Of a stretch of 64,000 nucleotides of DNA, positions 1 to 11,629 are shown in pieces (the first letter of the stretch is position 1; each line of letters begins with the position of its first letter). Origin of the DNA: Zhengitettix transpicula. Taxonomy: Eukaryota > Arthropoda > Insecta > Orthoptera > Tetrigidae. The notes under the pieces were generated by a model. It was not told where the DNA came from, did not search any database, and worked only from the letters and a program-made list of their open reading frames with translations. The position numbers and the translations under genes are program-made. Location: positions 65,282,509-65,346,508 of the forward strand of contig CM073594.1 in assembly GCA_037074705.1 (NCBI GenBank), given 5' to 3'.

Positions 1-310
1 CCACCTTCTGTTCCTTTTCCCTTACGGAATATTAATTTTTGAGGAGATCTGCGTCGGGGTTGTTGATTTCACTCTCACTTACCCTTGAGCGAGGAGAGAG
101 GCACTTTGGCCCCTGTCAGACATCGGGCGTGACTTGCCTCTCTGTGGAAGCCGCTAATGCACCGGGTCCTTCGCCTCGTCCCTGATAATGTTCTAGACCG
201 CGAGCTTGAAACGTCGGGTCGCATAAAGTTAAGGCTCAGTAATCGAAGTCTACGCCTACACATGGCGATAAGCGATAGTCGGCCTTAATGGCGTCTCACG
301 ATCAACAGAA
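1..310. other. GC-richer block with minus-strand splice donor
   Basis: Bases about 40-310 are clearly richer in G, C and CpG than the AT-rich DNA that follows. On the minus strand an open frame from 263 runs into GTAAGTGAG, whose GT lies at 82-81; this is a near-consensus 5' splice site. The open part (about 60 residues, rich in Arg and Ser) matches nothing I know. It may be an exon or 5' UTR of a minus-strand gene, or chance. Only composition and the donor support it. Confidence 0.25.
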
Positions 311-2340
311 AACCATCAGCGAAGAAAGTACGGTTAACGTTTATCAATATATCTTCCTGCTGGACTCTAGAGATAAATAAAACTTCTATTTATGGTATCA
401 GTGAAATTTAAAACTAAAATAAGACTTTTAACAAATATAATCTATATGTTGGATATAAAAATTTATTCATTGATCTCAAATTCAGATTATTTGAATCCTA
501 ACAGGAACCAAATTTTTAATAGCTCTCTCCTGTAATTAATATTATTTAAAACGTGATTACGTATTTAATTAAGAGCGAAATGTAGTGTCATTATATTACT
601 ATTGTAAACGAATGTTTTAATGTCAGTGTATCACAATAATATTACATCAAAGTATAATAATAATATAATTAATTAAATATACATGTTCTGATTAATAGGC
701 TAATACATTTAGTTTTAAACTGTATTTCCGTATATAAGTTGTTACTTGTTATTTAAGTAAAGTAAAATATAATATTAATTATAATATTTCTTCGTAGTAT
801 CTGTTTTAAAATATAATATACAGTTTATATGTCCCACAGTAATTTTTATTTTCCCCTTCTATAGTTTTGAACGTGAATTGGCACCACGTGGATTACCCTC
901 ATGTGGTCTGTCTCTCTCAAAAAAAAAGTTATGGAATTTAAAATTAGTGTTATTCTGTCACATTTATAAGATTTGTACACGGAGTGTGCTATTTATTGAG
1001 AAAACAAATTCGAGGAAATATAACTATAGGTAAACAGACATGTCAATAAAATCCCTGTATTCTGAGGAGTTGGATATCTGGGAATCGTAAGAAACATCCA
1101 CTCCTTATGTAAACTGAATCTGAGAAACATACTAAAGCAAACCTTGTTCTTTATTCCTCACTGTAACGCTGGGCTGCCTAACCTGCAAGGTCCTTTTTTT
1201 TGTTGGTTTAGTTTCGCTTCAGCGATGAAGTTGATATTTTGTGTAAATGTATAGGAATTATAAAGGTTCCATTAATTTTTATATTTACCTAAATTGCTTT
1301 CAATTAAATGACAGTGCAGTTTTTAATAAATAAAATAGCCGTTTTTCATTTTTAAGTTGGGACATAAACCGGCCTTCAAATTTGTAACTTCTCAGTACTA
1401 CGAAGAAAAGGAATGGCACGTGACCCTTAGGAAGATTGTGCGACTTGTTCCGGCAACAATGGGACGATATTAGCGCCGCTATTGTAATGCATTGCGTAAG
1501 GGAGTAACGTGTAGTAATTTGCAGAGTGAGTGACGGATCGATGGTCGCGCCTGACCCCCGCATCCAGGACAATGGCTTCCATTACCACGACCTCAAGTCA
1601 GCAAGCACGTAATGGAGGCTCGTTACCACTGCTGACACTAACCTAGTTTTAAACTAGGAACTGCACCTCTCGTCGCTAAATTGCACGCCTCGTCAAACTC
1701 TATACTCTGTCTGATTAATCCTCGACGCGAAGCAAGTTGCAGAAATCTTAACATTCGTAGAAGCGAAATGTTTCAGACTGACAGAAACGTGAAGAGTAGA
1801 GACGTTGTTCGAGAAGTAAAACTACAAAGCAACCATCCAAGGAATATCTAACTAGAATGTGACAACCAGAATAAGAATAACGAAATAAATTAATATTATT
1901 CTCGATTAACATTTTTCTAAGCAATACTAAAATTACATAATGTCAATTATTTATCACTAATTTAAACTACGTCTGTGTGTTTGATTTATTTTAAAGAATG
2001 TTTATGGTCTGTGTGTTACCGTTTTTCGTTTTTTTAATGAGAATAACGTGACGTTAGAGTTTTATTTTCAAGCTCTAACCGTAACGCTCTAAGCGTCACT
2101 GGAGTGTAATAACCTAAATTGTATTACTACTTAAAATAATCTAAAACTATAATTTAATAAATGTACATAAACCAGCCAATAGTTCTGAAGAAAAGAGTAC
2201 TAACCAATTAAAACAAAATAATCAATACAATATGATGTTTCGTCCACAATTTTGAGACATTATCAGGTAATTGACAGTTTTTAATATACGTTAAAATTAG
2301 AAGTCCAAATACGAATTTATTGTCAGAGAATTTGTCTTAC
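311..2340. other. AT-rich non-coding DNA with a GC-richer island near 1.5-1.75 kb
   Basis: No coding region is recognisable. The stretch around 1430-1750 is less AT-rich. It holds an imperfect hairpin (GGCTTCCATTAC at 1574-1585 against GTAATGGAGGCT at 1609-1620) and an exact 17-nt palindrome, CCTAGTTTTAAACTAGG, at 1642-1658. The rest is simple AT-rich sequence. Confidence 0.5.
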
Positions 2341-2344
2341 TTCT

Positions 2345-2537
2345 GTCTTATTTACAGTTGCATCAACAACTCTAGTTATTAGCGACTCAGTATGGGACCT
2401 AATTTTCTCTTGTAGTGGGTCTGATTTGACCAGAGTTTCTCTCACTCACACAAACATCCATGCCCTCACCGGGATTCGAACGCGGAACCTCTGTGAAGTG
2501 AGGCAGTCACGCTGACCGCTAAACCACAGGAGGTCGT
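2345..2537 (-). mobile_element. tRNA(Glu)-derived SINE
   Basis: On the minus strand the sequence starts with a tRNA-like head. The internal Pol III A box TGGTTTAGCGG is at 2526-2516 and the B box GTTCGAATCC at 2481-2472. Between them CCTC/GAGG closes a loop holding TTC, the anticodon position of tRNA-Glu, and the T-arm TTCGAATCCCGG also fits tRNA-Glu. The acceptor stem no longer pairs well. After the head comes an unrelated body running to about 2345 with an A-rich end, as in tRNA-headed SINEs. SINEs are transcribed by Pol III and copied by a partner LINE. The exact 5' and 3' ends are uncertain and I found no convincing target duplication. Confidence 0.7.
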
Positions 2538-2540
2538 CTT

Positions 2541-4380
2541 TCATATCTTCCCTGTATCATTTAATTAATTTTCTCATTCATCTCTTCTTTCATATATTCG
2601 TTTAAAGTATATAAGTATCTGATTTACTATGCAAAGAGAAATATACAGTCTTCGTTTATAGTAATTACGTAAGAAATCACACACCAGTGTGTTTTTTATG
2701 GAACTACACGTTGATAGCAGCAGCCCAAGTCCTTGAAACTGTTTAATTTTAATTAATAATTTGCGGTATGATTAATAATGTATAAATGTAATGACACCAG
2801 GATAAAGGGTGGTGTTGCGTAACACAGCAATGAGGGTATGAGAGTAATTAGTCAGATTAAGTAATGGGTATAAATTAGAATTTAAAGAGTGTTTTCTTTA
2901 TTTTTGTCCACTATTTTTCTCATATCCTTAAAGTAGAGTTTAAAATCAGCGAGGTAAAAAAAATGTACCACAGAAACACTGAAATAATATCATCGATAAA
3001 TATTATTTTAAATTACTATGGCAAGTTATTAACGCATCGAATTTGTAAATACCTGACACATTAAATATTTTGTTTGTGGAAATAAATTTAATTTATATTT
3101 TTTGCTGACGTTTTACCTGAGTTTGTCTTTAAAGAGAATCAGAGATGATTGCTTATGTACAAACGAGGGTCGCGTGGCCGTGCTTACTACACATGTTTAC
3201 ATTTTTTTTCTACATTGCAGCAGCGTAAGTAAATGAGATGTAAATATTCAGTCTTTTCCTTTTCGAGTGGTTTCTGCCCTGCAGATATCCTCGTTTTCTT
3301 TACAGGCTCTTCCTTTTACGAGTGTGTAACATGTTGCTTCGCTTTATTTTGTTCCCAGATGGTCTGTATGCTGTCTCTCTGCCCCCTTACCATTTCCTTC
3401 TCCCCCTTACAACCCCCCCCCCCCACGTCGTTTGAAAGTCCTTTTCCTTTGTTCCCCTTGACAGTTTAAGAGAGGAGGTTAATTCTCAGAACCGGCCAAC
3501 CCTTCTTGAACGCAAGTCTTTTCCTTTCTTTCTCGTCGAAAAGACATAAGTAAAAATGCTGTGTCTCTAACTTATTTTTTCTTAGTCAGTTGGGCCTATT
3601 TCTCGTGTCTTTTGATGTCACCAACTTAATTAACATTAACGGTGTAAGAATAAATTTACAATTTTGTCTCTTTACAATAAGATTGCAAATATATTATTCG
3701 AGTATTTCATTTTCTATAAACTGCAAATGAATAAGAAAAGGAAAAGGTTAATAAGTGATTGAAGATACGAAATGGAAGGGGTAGATTGCAAAATTATAAG
3801 AGTAAAAAATTCTGTGTTTGAATTTAGGTCGCCATTTATTTACCGTTCGTTGAATGTCGAATTAAATCTTTAATAAGAAACATATATTTTTTTCATGCAC
3901 AAGACCCACGCGATTGCTTCTCTAGATTTCCACAACCAAACAAATTTTTGTGGCGTTTTGGAACAATTAAGTGATTTCTTAGCTTTACCCAGAGCAATAC
4001 AACAACAAAGGAGAAACCATAACATTGTTCACATCTGCAGCTAACAATTAGTCCAAGTGGCAGGCGAGTGTTTACGTTATATACGGATCCAATAAACTGA
4101 CTTCGAATGTAGTTAAATTTACAAAATCATTAATTAAATTTTAATACATTTCGTATAGATGATTTAGGACCTAATTAATTTAAACCTAAATTTAAAGACG
4201 CCAACCAGCAAGGCTGTAGTGTTAACGTTTCGGACCTTTGTTTCCGATTCGTTCCGAGAAAAAATTTGAATTGTCCCAGCATGTGAGTAAACAAAGCCTG
4301 TCACTCTCACCCCCTATAAATTTAACAATTCCCAAACTCTTCCGTCAGACTCGAAGGCCTGGATCGCAGACTGGGAAATA
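2541..4380. other. AT-rich non-coding DNA with pyrimidine tract
   Basis: No coding content recognised. Around 3230-3470 is a strongly pyrimidine-rich strand ending in a run of 12 C (3413-3424). The open frame through it is a by-product of low complexity. The rest is AT-rich. Confidence 0.5.
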
Positions 4381-4942
4381 CATGAAAACAATCGGTTTTC
4401 CTTCACTTCTATATTGTTCTAGACTTCGGAGATAGTTTAATCTCATTTCCCGAATCTCATTTTTCTCAGTAACTTCATATTAGTACCTGATATTTTCCAT
4501 CGGAATCCAAGCTTTCGTAAAATTATACGGAGAGTCCAAGAGCTACCTTGAAAACCAATTTTTCCCTTAAGAACATTTAATACGGACTTTATTGTCGGTC
4601 GCTCCTTTTTAGTTAAATAAAAGTCATTTAATGTTCGGCGAATGACGCATTTATCAAAATCGTCCACTTCAGATTTGTTTTTTTTTCCTACACCGTACCA
4701 TTGTGGAGTTGAAAAAGTGGCCCCTCTACTCTGACACTCGTTTCATTTAAAATCCTCTGCAAGCTTCTTATAGATATTCCAGTTGCCTCTGCAACACGAG
4801 CTTGGATACTCTTAAGTTTTATCGGATTCCCGTTCTCACATTCCCTTTTTATGAATTTGTACACGTTAGAAATAATTTCCCTACTTTGGCTGTGAATAAT
4901 TTTACTGCCTCCTAATTTTTGTTTAATAGTTTCACTTTGCAT
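4381..4942 (-). pseudogene. Truncated DDE-type transposase (Tc1/mariner-like superfamily), N-terminal half
   Basis: Two minus-strand frames plus a third short piece read as one protein. The start at 4942 gives a helix-turn-helix-like region with IIHSQSREIISNVYKF and AEATGISIRSLQRIL. The frame breaks near an A9 run (4677-4685). The second frame has DDFDKCVIRRTLNDFY, then KERPTIKSVL and a segment ending in KLGFRWK. A second shift near 4455 restores EIREMRLNYLR and GKPIVFM. This N-terminal order is that of a multicopy insect transposase family with a C-terminal DDE nuclease. The match stops at the Met at 4381-4383, just before the Asp-Glu-Thr that normally carries the first catalytic Asp, so no catalytic residue survives. 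Upstream, CCAG at the start codon could be a splice acceptor and GTAGGTAAAT near 5025 a donor, so the ancestral gene may have had an intron. Confidence 0.7.
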
Positions 4943-6240
4943 CCTGGAAACTAATGAAGTACATTAATAGTAATAATAGTATTTACAAAAATTTTCATAA
5001 CATAAATAAAGACAAAATTTACCTACACTGAGTAGTCAATGTTTTTAGAATAGTATTAACAGTTCCTAGTTGTCGCAGCAAAGAATCGTGTGTTCAACTG
5101 AGCTCATCGTTACCCCCACTACATCCTAAGGGTCAACAAGACTTCTGAAACCTCTCGAGCTATACCTAGTTTCTTTCTGTTTTATCATACATAATTTATT
5201 TATCTTATTTGAATTTTACTGATTGTAGGAAGTTAACTGCTTTTTGATGTATTTTACAATATTTTAAGGGAGAAAACCCTCACACAGTCTCATTTTTTTG
5301 ACAAATTAAATCATTCAGTTATTTTTCAGTAGCGTTTGGCCTAATATTTGGCACAATCATCTGTAACATCACTCCTTTAAATTATAAAATTATTTTAACA
5401 TCCCATTGATTCTGTGGTTCAGTTTCAACTGTTACTGAATAATAAGTAAAACTTATGAACATATGCATGCAAGGAATACAAAATTTACACTGATTAAAGT
5501 AAAGAAACAGAATGTCATACTTCCGTATTTTCAGACAACAATTTTCATAAAATAAATGAAGGAAAGTTAAATACAGAAGTAATAAAAATATCAATGTGCG
5601 GAAACGACAAAAACAAAAGAGATCATTGGTTAAACAAACAGCTAGAAAAATTATTACAATAATGTAAAAAAAATTCACATTTATTATTTCAATAAGTCTA
5701 TTTTTGTATAATGTATATCTAATAATTATGCTTCGAGAATAAAAATATGACTGACATACGATTTATTAATGTTTTCAATTTTAAGAAAGAAACCTAAAAA
5801 TAAATTTTCAAAAATATTTAATAAAATACACAGATGAATGTGGCGATATTTCTGAAAGTTCTAGATTCTAAAAAAATAAAATATTTAAGGAAATTATTAG
5901 TTTATTTCTTATAAAAATGTGACTGATACATGATCTTTAACTAATAATTTCGTTCTTCTCCTATTTTTAGACGCAGAGCAAGTGTGACGTTGAATAAAAT
6001 CAAGGCAAAACAAAGGTACAATAATTTAAGCAAAACATTTTAATAAAATAAATATAATTACGTTGTATGGGAGGCGAGTAAATTTAGTTATTAAATGAAA
6101 TCCTTAAAATTTCGTCAGCATTTGTTACCGAAACAAAAATTATTAATGAAAAAAAATTTGATGAAACTTAATTTTTTTTATTTAAGAAATATAATTACAT
6201 TAATAGCTGAGAATACAAATTAATATCTGGAAAATAATTT
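4943..6240. other. AT-rich non-coding DNA
   Basis: Very AT-rich with many short poly(A)/poly(T) runs. The open frame at 5382-5678 (-) is a low-complexity, Phe/Leu/Ile-rich product of AT-rich DNA and is not supported as a gene. Two loosely similar segments (about 5735-5770 and 5910-5950) hint at an old repeat. Confidence 0.5.
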
Positions 6241-7240
6241 AATCGAGAAGTCATACATGAGAGAATGAAGCACAAAAACTTTCTATACTCCACGATAGGA
6301 CTTACTAATGAAATAAATGGGAAAATCTAATACGTAAATGAGAAGTACTATGATTTTTACGTTAGCTGTGAGTTATTCATTTCTTTAATTTATAAAAACT
6401 AATAAGTACATTCGTTTCCCTTTTTTAAAAAAGAACAGCGTTCGGAGTAAAAGAAACAATTCCCTTATTTTTCAGCGGTTAGGCCAGTCGCCGTACAATA
6501 TTAAATATCTGAGTTGGATAAAAAGTTCTCGGTTTTTACACTCGTTTAATAGAATAATCTAAGTATTAGAAGAAAAACTTATTTAAGTCAGCCTCAAGAT
6601 TGTGGTTGTCTATTGATTTATTTTAAAATAGCTATCGACATTTTGATATCTTCAATCTGCTATAAAACAGTTTTACAGTTTCATGGAACACGTTGGCGTT
6701 GTTTACAAGATGACGCTATAAGCTGATCATCAAGCATGTTAAAGTTCTTTAACATTGCAAAATAAATTGAGACTAAAAAAACCTTCAATTTGAAGGCTGA
6801 CTTCTAATCCTCGGTAATTATTCACAGATCAATTATAAATTTTTAAGTGATAAAATGTGGACGTCTATAGCCAAATAAGTGATAAAATTAAGCGGTTTGT
6901 GCGGTGTGTCGTTCTTGCGTTTTGAATCACCTGACGAAAGCGACAATCGAAAACCGTACATAAGAGAATCAGGCACAAAAACTTTGTATACTCCATGATA
7001 AGACTTACTAATGAAATAAAAGGGGAAAATTTAATACGAAAATTAGAATTACAATGGTTTTTACGTTAGTTTTGAGTTATTCTAATCCTCAGATTTTTAA
7101 TTGAGTACGACGTGTGGCCTAACCGCTGAAAATTAAAGGAGTTTTTCCTTTTAATACTATTGTGTACGACGTGTGGCCTACCCGCCTGAAATTAAGGGAA
7201 TTGTTTCTTTTACTCCAAACGCTGTTCTTATACAATGGCA
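6240..7240. repeat. Complex direct and inverted repeat cluster
   Basis: Bases 6250-6380 recur in direct orientation at about 6955-7085, sharing CACAAAAACTTT, GACTTACTAATGAAATAAA and TTTTTACGTTAG. Bases about 6430-6500 recur in inverted orientation at about 7150-7235, sharing AACAGCGTT-GGAGTAAAAGAAACAATTCCC. Just inside the right arm, GTACGACGTGTGGCCTA occurs twice in tandem (about 7105 and 7160). This looks like two overlapping copies of an undescribed element, one rearranged. No coding content is seen. Confidence 0.6.
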
Positions 7241-8120
7241 TTTATTTGATCACTTTATTCTAACTGTTACTTGGCTACTTCTTTATCTGATTAATTCTAA
7301 ATCTTCTTCGCTGTCGTTCTGTTAATATCGTCTGGAGATTTTTAATATATCTGAAAAGACACGTGATTCCTTTCCAATGACTTATTTTTTCCTCGTGTCA
7401 ATTGCTTTCGTTTTATAGGAATCACTTCATTTTGAAATAGAATTCAGGACAAGTAAGTTTTCACCTTAAACCTTTCCAAGTACAATATATTCTGGGTTTT
7501 AATTGCCCTACGCTTCGTGTCCATTGTTTCGACCATCCTCCCCTGGCAGAGCAGAGCTTTTGGATTACTCCGACGGTGTGGACGGACGGTCTGTCCCCTT
7601 GAAACATGTCCAGCGGTCGAGATTTAAATGTTAAACACCGCCGGAGAGCCTGCGTGTCGCAACTAACGATTCCATTCGCTGATCGCCAAATTGTGTGCGT
7701 AATGAACAAACCGACCCAAACAACCCACGTGCACTGTTCTGTAAACTGATATAAATTACATCAATCACTCTTCTTTAAACAACCCCTTGTAATAGAATAA
7801 ACAAATACTACGGTTACGTTGCTGTTTGCAATTGGAAACGGAATAACCTCGCTAATGTGCAATGGCCTACACTTGGCCTGACTGTGAACACGAACGACTT
7901 TAAATTATTCGTACGAACGTCGTAAAATTATCGGAACTGGGCTCAACGCGTGCCTCTTCCGTTCTATTGTTATGAAATATTGATCTTATTGCTACATTTT
8001 TATTCTTTATGTTCAAGAATGAAATAAAAATAAAAAATGATTCTTATTGCAAAAAATAAATATATTAATATTGACGTATTTAGTCAATTATTTTTTACAC
8101 ATTTCATTTTTTTAAAAAAA
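7241..8120. other. Unassigned DNA with a GC-richer core
   Basis: No recognised gene or repeat. The core at about 7490-7730 is richer in GC and CpG than its surroundings. A minus-strand frame there (7461-7709) has no recognisable motif. Confidence 0.4.
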
Positions 8121-8125
8121 TACTT

Positions 8126-8500
8126 TCAACAGGAATGTCGTTTTTGTAATCTGATATAATGATTTTTGGTCTTAGGTCGGTAACGTACGGATAATAACCG
8201 GCCAAAAATATCGGTTAAATTATCTATTACAGAAGTTTGTCGTGCACGTTGATCTCGATTATTTTTGAGTTCTTTATTTGTGTGATCTAAAGCTTCTTCG
8301 GATAAAGTTCCTATTGGCAATTATTTCCTTTCTGCCAACTAAACTTATATCATCAGTGGGGATGAGTGACCAGAAAGAATATTTTTCATTGAATAAATGA
8401 ATGTTTCCAAACTTATCTGGATCAATATTTTGCGAAATATTAATCGCTGTTAATATAACACTGAATCGATGGATGTTTACTACAAAAGTTACCAAAATAT
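8126..8500 (-). pseudogene. Fragment of a multicopy insect mobile-element protein, frameshifted
   Basis: Two overlapping minus-strand frames fit one broken protein. The upstream piece has RFSVILTAINISQNIDPDKF. The downstream piece begins PIGTLSEEALDHTNKELKNN and ends near FGRLL. The order, with the PIGxLSEEAxxxxNK signature, resembles a family of uncharacterised proteins found in many copies in insect and cnidarian genomes, which I recall as transposon-associated but cannot name. The two frames overlap around 8274-8320, so one frameshift separates them, and the family's usual upstream part is missing. I regard this as a decayed fragment with no function. Confidence 0.45.
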
Positions 8501-8625
8501 ATGTTGAAATATCTGACTGTTTGAAATATTACCCTGAAGTATTCCATCATTAGAAGATTCAAATCCAAAGGTGACATGTAAACAATCCATTCGTCAGACA
8601 CCAAACCAACTGCGCGCCTCCATGT

Positions 8626-8865
8626 ATGTTCAATAATGGCACGATCATTAATGAGTATTATAAGAAGTTAACTGCTGATGAGGTTATTATTAGGTTCCTT
8701 GATACCACTGATAATCATAAGAATGCTTTAAGAAATTATATTAATGACGTGATTCGTAAATACTTAATGACGAATCACGATATGGATAAGTTTAATAATC
8801 AGTTAAAAGTATTAAATTTTAAAATGACGTCATTTCGCGAAGGGCGGTTGGGGGCGGCTAATTAA
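8626..8865 (+). CDS. Orphan 79-residue ORF
   Basis: Starts ATG TTC AAT and ends in TAA. The translation has balanced composition and looks protein-like: charged, with a predicted helical stretch around residues 15-45 (for example EVIIRFLDTTDNHKNALRN). The last 12 residues run into a short G-rich patch. I do not recognise it. It lies just past the pseudogene above on the opposite strand, so it may belong to the same decayed element. No promoter, splice signal or downstream exon can be tied to it. It may be an untranslated chance frame. Confidence 0.25.
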   Translation: MFNNGTIINEYYKKLTADEVIIRFLDTTDNHKNALRNYINDVIRKYLMTNHDMDKFNNQLKVLNFKMTSFREGRLGAAN

Positions 8866-8879
8866 TAAAAAATAAAATC

Positions 8880-10127
8880 TCGAATGTTTGCTTAACAAAA
8901 TATCTAAAATCCAAATAGGCGTTTTTTGGTGATTTTTTTTTAAACTTATGGGATAAGTTAATAAGTTTTACTAAGATTAAAATATAACTATTACGTAATT
9001 AAACTCCTTAAATTTTTATACGTTTTACTTAAAAATTTATTAATAAATAACTCAATAATTATACGGAAAATAAAAAAGTGAAAAACTTATGAAATATGAC
9101 TGTTATAACCGTTTTAAGTGCGTTTTCACGGCCTGTTAATGAGGAATTTTTTACGCCATTTGACTCAACTTTGAATGAATTTTATACGGAAAAAATGACC
9201 ATATATTGTTCAATTTGATTTGATCTTGTTAATAGAACAATTAATAATTAATATATAATATGAAAAATGGAATTTTTTACGAAACAAAAATTTTTTCTTC
9301 TATGAACTTGTTTTTAGTTGTTTCCTACCACTGTGCGTCGCAAGGAAAATGAAAAAAAAGGGTCATATGTAATCATCAGTAAATAGATTGTGCACAATTC
9401 ATTATTTCCTACTAGGAGGCTTCTCTAACGTCAGCCATCAGTAAGATTTTCCACTGAATATTATTCATTAATGTTATAGATTACAAATTTTAGGTTAGGA
9501 CCGTTTTTTACATTTTTTCTGGTACCCATAACCCAATTTCTTTGCATCTCCTCAAGTTTCGAAGCCTTACTTTAATACTTGAACGCTCGTCTGTTTCACG
9601 CACCAGTGTCTGTTAATTTTTAATCATGTGGAGCAATGTAAAACTTTGTAATAGAGGACTTTGTTGTTGTTGCAACTGGTTTACGAGTGATTCCATTTTA
9701 TCTTGAGAGATTATAGATTATTTGTCGAGCGCTTCAAGAACGTGCGTGGTATTTACATTGAGTTCTACAGCGAACTAATACACGCAATTGTATCGGCTCT
9801 GCGTGCGTGCGTGTGTGTATGTGTGTGTCCTCCCACCTGGACCGCTCCGTGCGTCACCACAAACACGCGTCTTACGTCAGAGCCACGCGCGTCACGTCCC
9901 CACCACAAATAACACCACCAGCGTCCTCGCAATTACACTGTGCCACCAAATGTAACACTTACTATTTATAATAGACACTCTGATCACAAATGAAACCGAC
10001 CTAATATTTAATCTGCATCAAAAGATTAAATAAACGACACCATCAGTCAAATCACACTCTCCAAACGTCTTAAAAAGACGAGGTAAACCTTTTAGAAGGG
10101 ACGGGCTTAATAGCCTCTAGCAGGTAA
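8880..10127. other. Unassigned DNA, AT-rich then CpG-richer
   Basis: Bases 8880-9700 are AT-rich with nothing recognised. Bases 9790-9960 contain a GT/GC simple tract (GTGCGTGCGTGTGTGTATG) followed by a CpG-rich stretch with many CAC and ACG units. Neither is a recognisable gene. Confidence 0.4.
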
Positions 10128-11625
10128 CCTGCGAGGGATGTTCTCTCGCAGGCAGAAACTTGTAGGAGAGATACGATGGGGCTACCTTTGGGGATGAGTT
10201 TTCCTCTCCGTTTTTGAACTAAGGTGCCCACAAGCCGAGGCACCTCGGCCTGTTCTGAGCGGTGTATGATCCGGAGTCACAGACCTTTGGCATACGGTAA
10301 GAGTTGTCCGCTATTCCCATTGGAATCGTCGGCCAGCTGCCTCCTAAACTGGTCGAGGAACGGAGAATGGAATGCTGCGTCCCCACAGCAAACTCCACTC
10401 CCGCTATCGGAAGGCCGTGGAGCAAGTACCCAATGCCCGACCTACCTGATGCAGGTTTTTCTAGGGTTTTCCCTGCATTTCTTTAGGCGAATGCCGGGTA
10501 GGATCCTTAAAATATAGCCCGCGGGCCCTAGTTAACCCTTGGCTACCTTCCTCTACCCTTCCACATCCCCCCTTTCAAATCCCTTCCTATGCTATTAATG
10601 GGGAGATGCTACCATGTGGATTATTTTCATGTAGCCTGTTACTTTAAAAATAAATTTTTTGGAGGGGAATCTCGCAGGTGAACCTTCCCAGAGAGCTATG
10701 GCGCAGGCTACCTTTGGGGATGCCTTCACATCTCTCTGGTTTTTTGAACTAAGGTTCCCACATACCGAGGCACCTCGGCCTGTTCTAAGAGGTGTGTGTT
10801 TTGGGGTCACAGACTTAGAGCATACGGTAAGTGTTGTCCTGTATTCCTATTGGAATAGTCGGCCAGCTGCCTCCTAAACCGGTCCAGGCATGGCGAGAGG
10901 AAAGCTGCGATCCCACAGCTAACCACTCTCCCGCCATCGCAAGGGCGTGGGACGAGTACAAAATGCCCGACCTACCTGATGCAGGTTTTTCTAGAGTTTT
11001 CCTGCATTAGGCGAATTGCCGGGTAGGATCCTTAAACCATAGCCCGGGGGCCCTAGTTAACCCTTGGCTACCATGCTCTACCATTCCGCATCCCACCTTT
11101 TAAATCCCTTACTATGCTATTAAAGTGGAGTTGCCACTATGTGGATTACCCTCATGTAGCCTGTTACCCTAAAAAAATAGTAATAAAAAAACAACCTTTT
11201 AGGAGAGATTCACGGGGGTTACCTTTGGGGATGAATTTTCCTCTCCGTTTTTGAACTAAGGTTCCCCGAAGCCGGGGCACCTCCGCCTGTTTTGAGAGGT
11301 GTATGTTCTGGTCCTCAGACCTTGGGCATACGGTAAGAGTTGTTCTTTGTTCCCATTGTAACAGCCTCCTAAACTTCTCGAGTCTTGGAGAAGGGAATGC
11401 TAAGTCCCCATAGAAAATCCCTCTCCCGCCAACGGAAGGGCGTGGTACAAGTACCCAATGTCGGACCTACCTGATGCAGGTTTTTAGATTTTTTCCTTCA
11501 TCACTTTTACGTGAATGCCGGGTAGGATCCTTAAAATATAGGCCGGGGACCCTAGTTAACCCTCGGCTACCATCCTCTAAAGTGTTGTCACCACGTGGAT
11601 TACCCTCAAGTAGCCTGTTAACTCC
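10128..11625 (+). repeat. Ret-A array, three head-to-tail units
   Basis: Three diverged copies of one sequence follow one another; the shared TTTTTGAACTAAGG lies at 10211, 10741 and about 11248. Unit 1 begins with a hairpin, CCTGCGAG (10128-10135) against CTCGCAGG (10145-10152). Each unit carries GGCATACGGTAAG, CAGCTGCCTCCTAAAC (partly lost in unit 3), GACCTACCTGATGCAGG and GGGTAGGATCCTTAAA, and ends at or near ATGTAGCCTGTTA with an A-rich tail in units 1 and 2. Frames in this array, including the one ending MPGRILK, also occur broken in other copies and on both strands, so I do not call them genes. This is the same family as the entries at 16803, 21855, 22860, 38907 and 48-51 kb. Confidence 0.8.
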
Positions 11626-11629
11626 AAAC

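Noticed and set aside
5382..5678. 98-codon minus-strand frame with hydrophobic stretches, membrane-protein-like
   Set aside because: Phe/Leu/Ile/Cys-rich composition is what AT-rich sequence gives by chance; no start context or neighbours support it.
10224..10517. 97-codon plus-strand frame ending in MPGRILK, with similar frames in other Ret-A copies
   Set aside because: It recurs only because the repeat recurs. Equally long frames exist on the opposite strand and most copies carry indels, so there is no sign of selection for protein.
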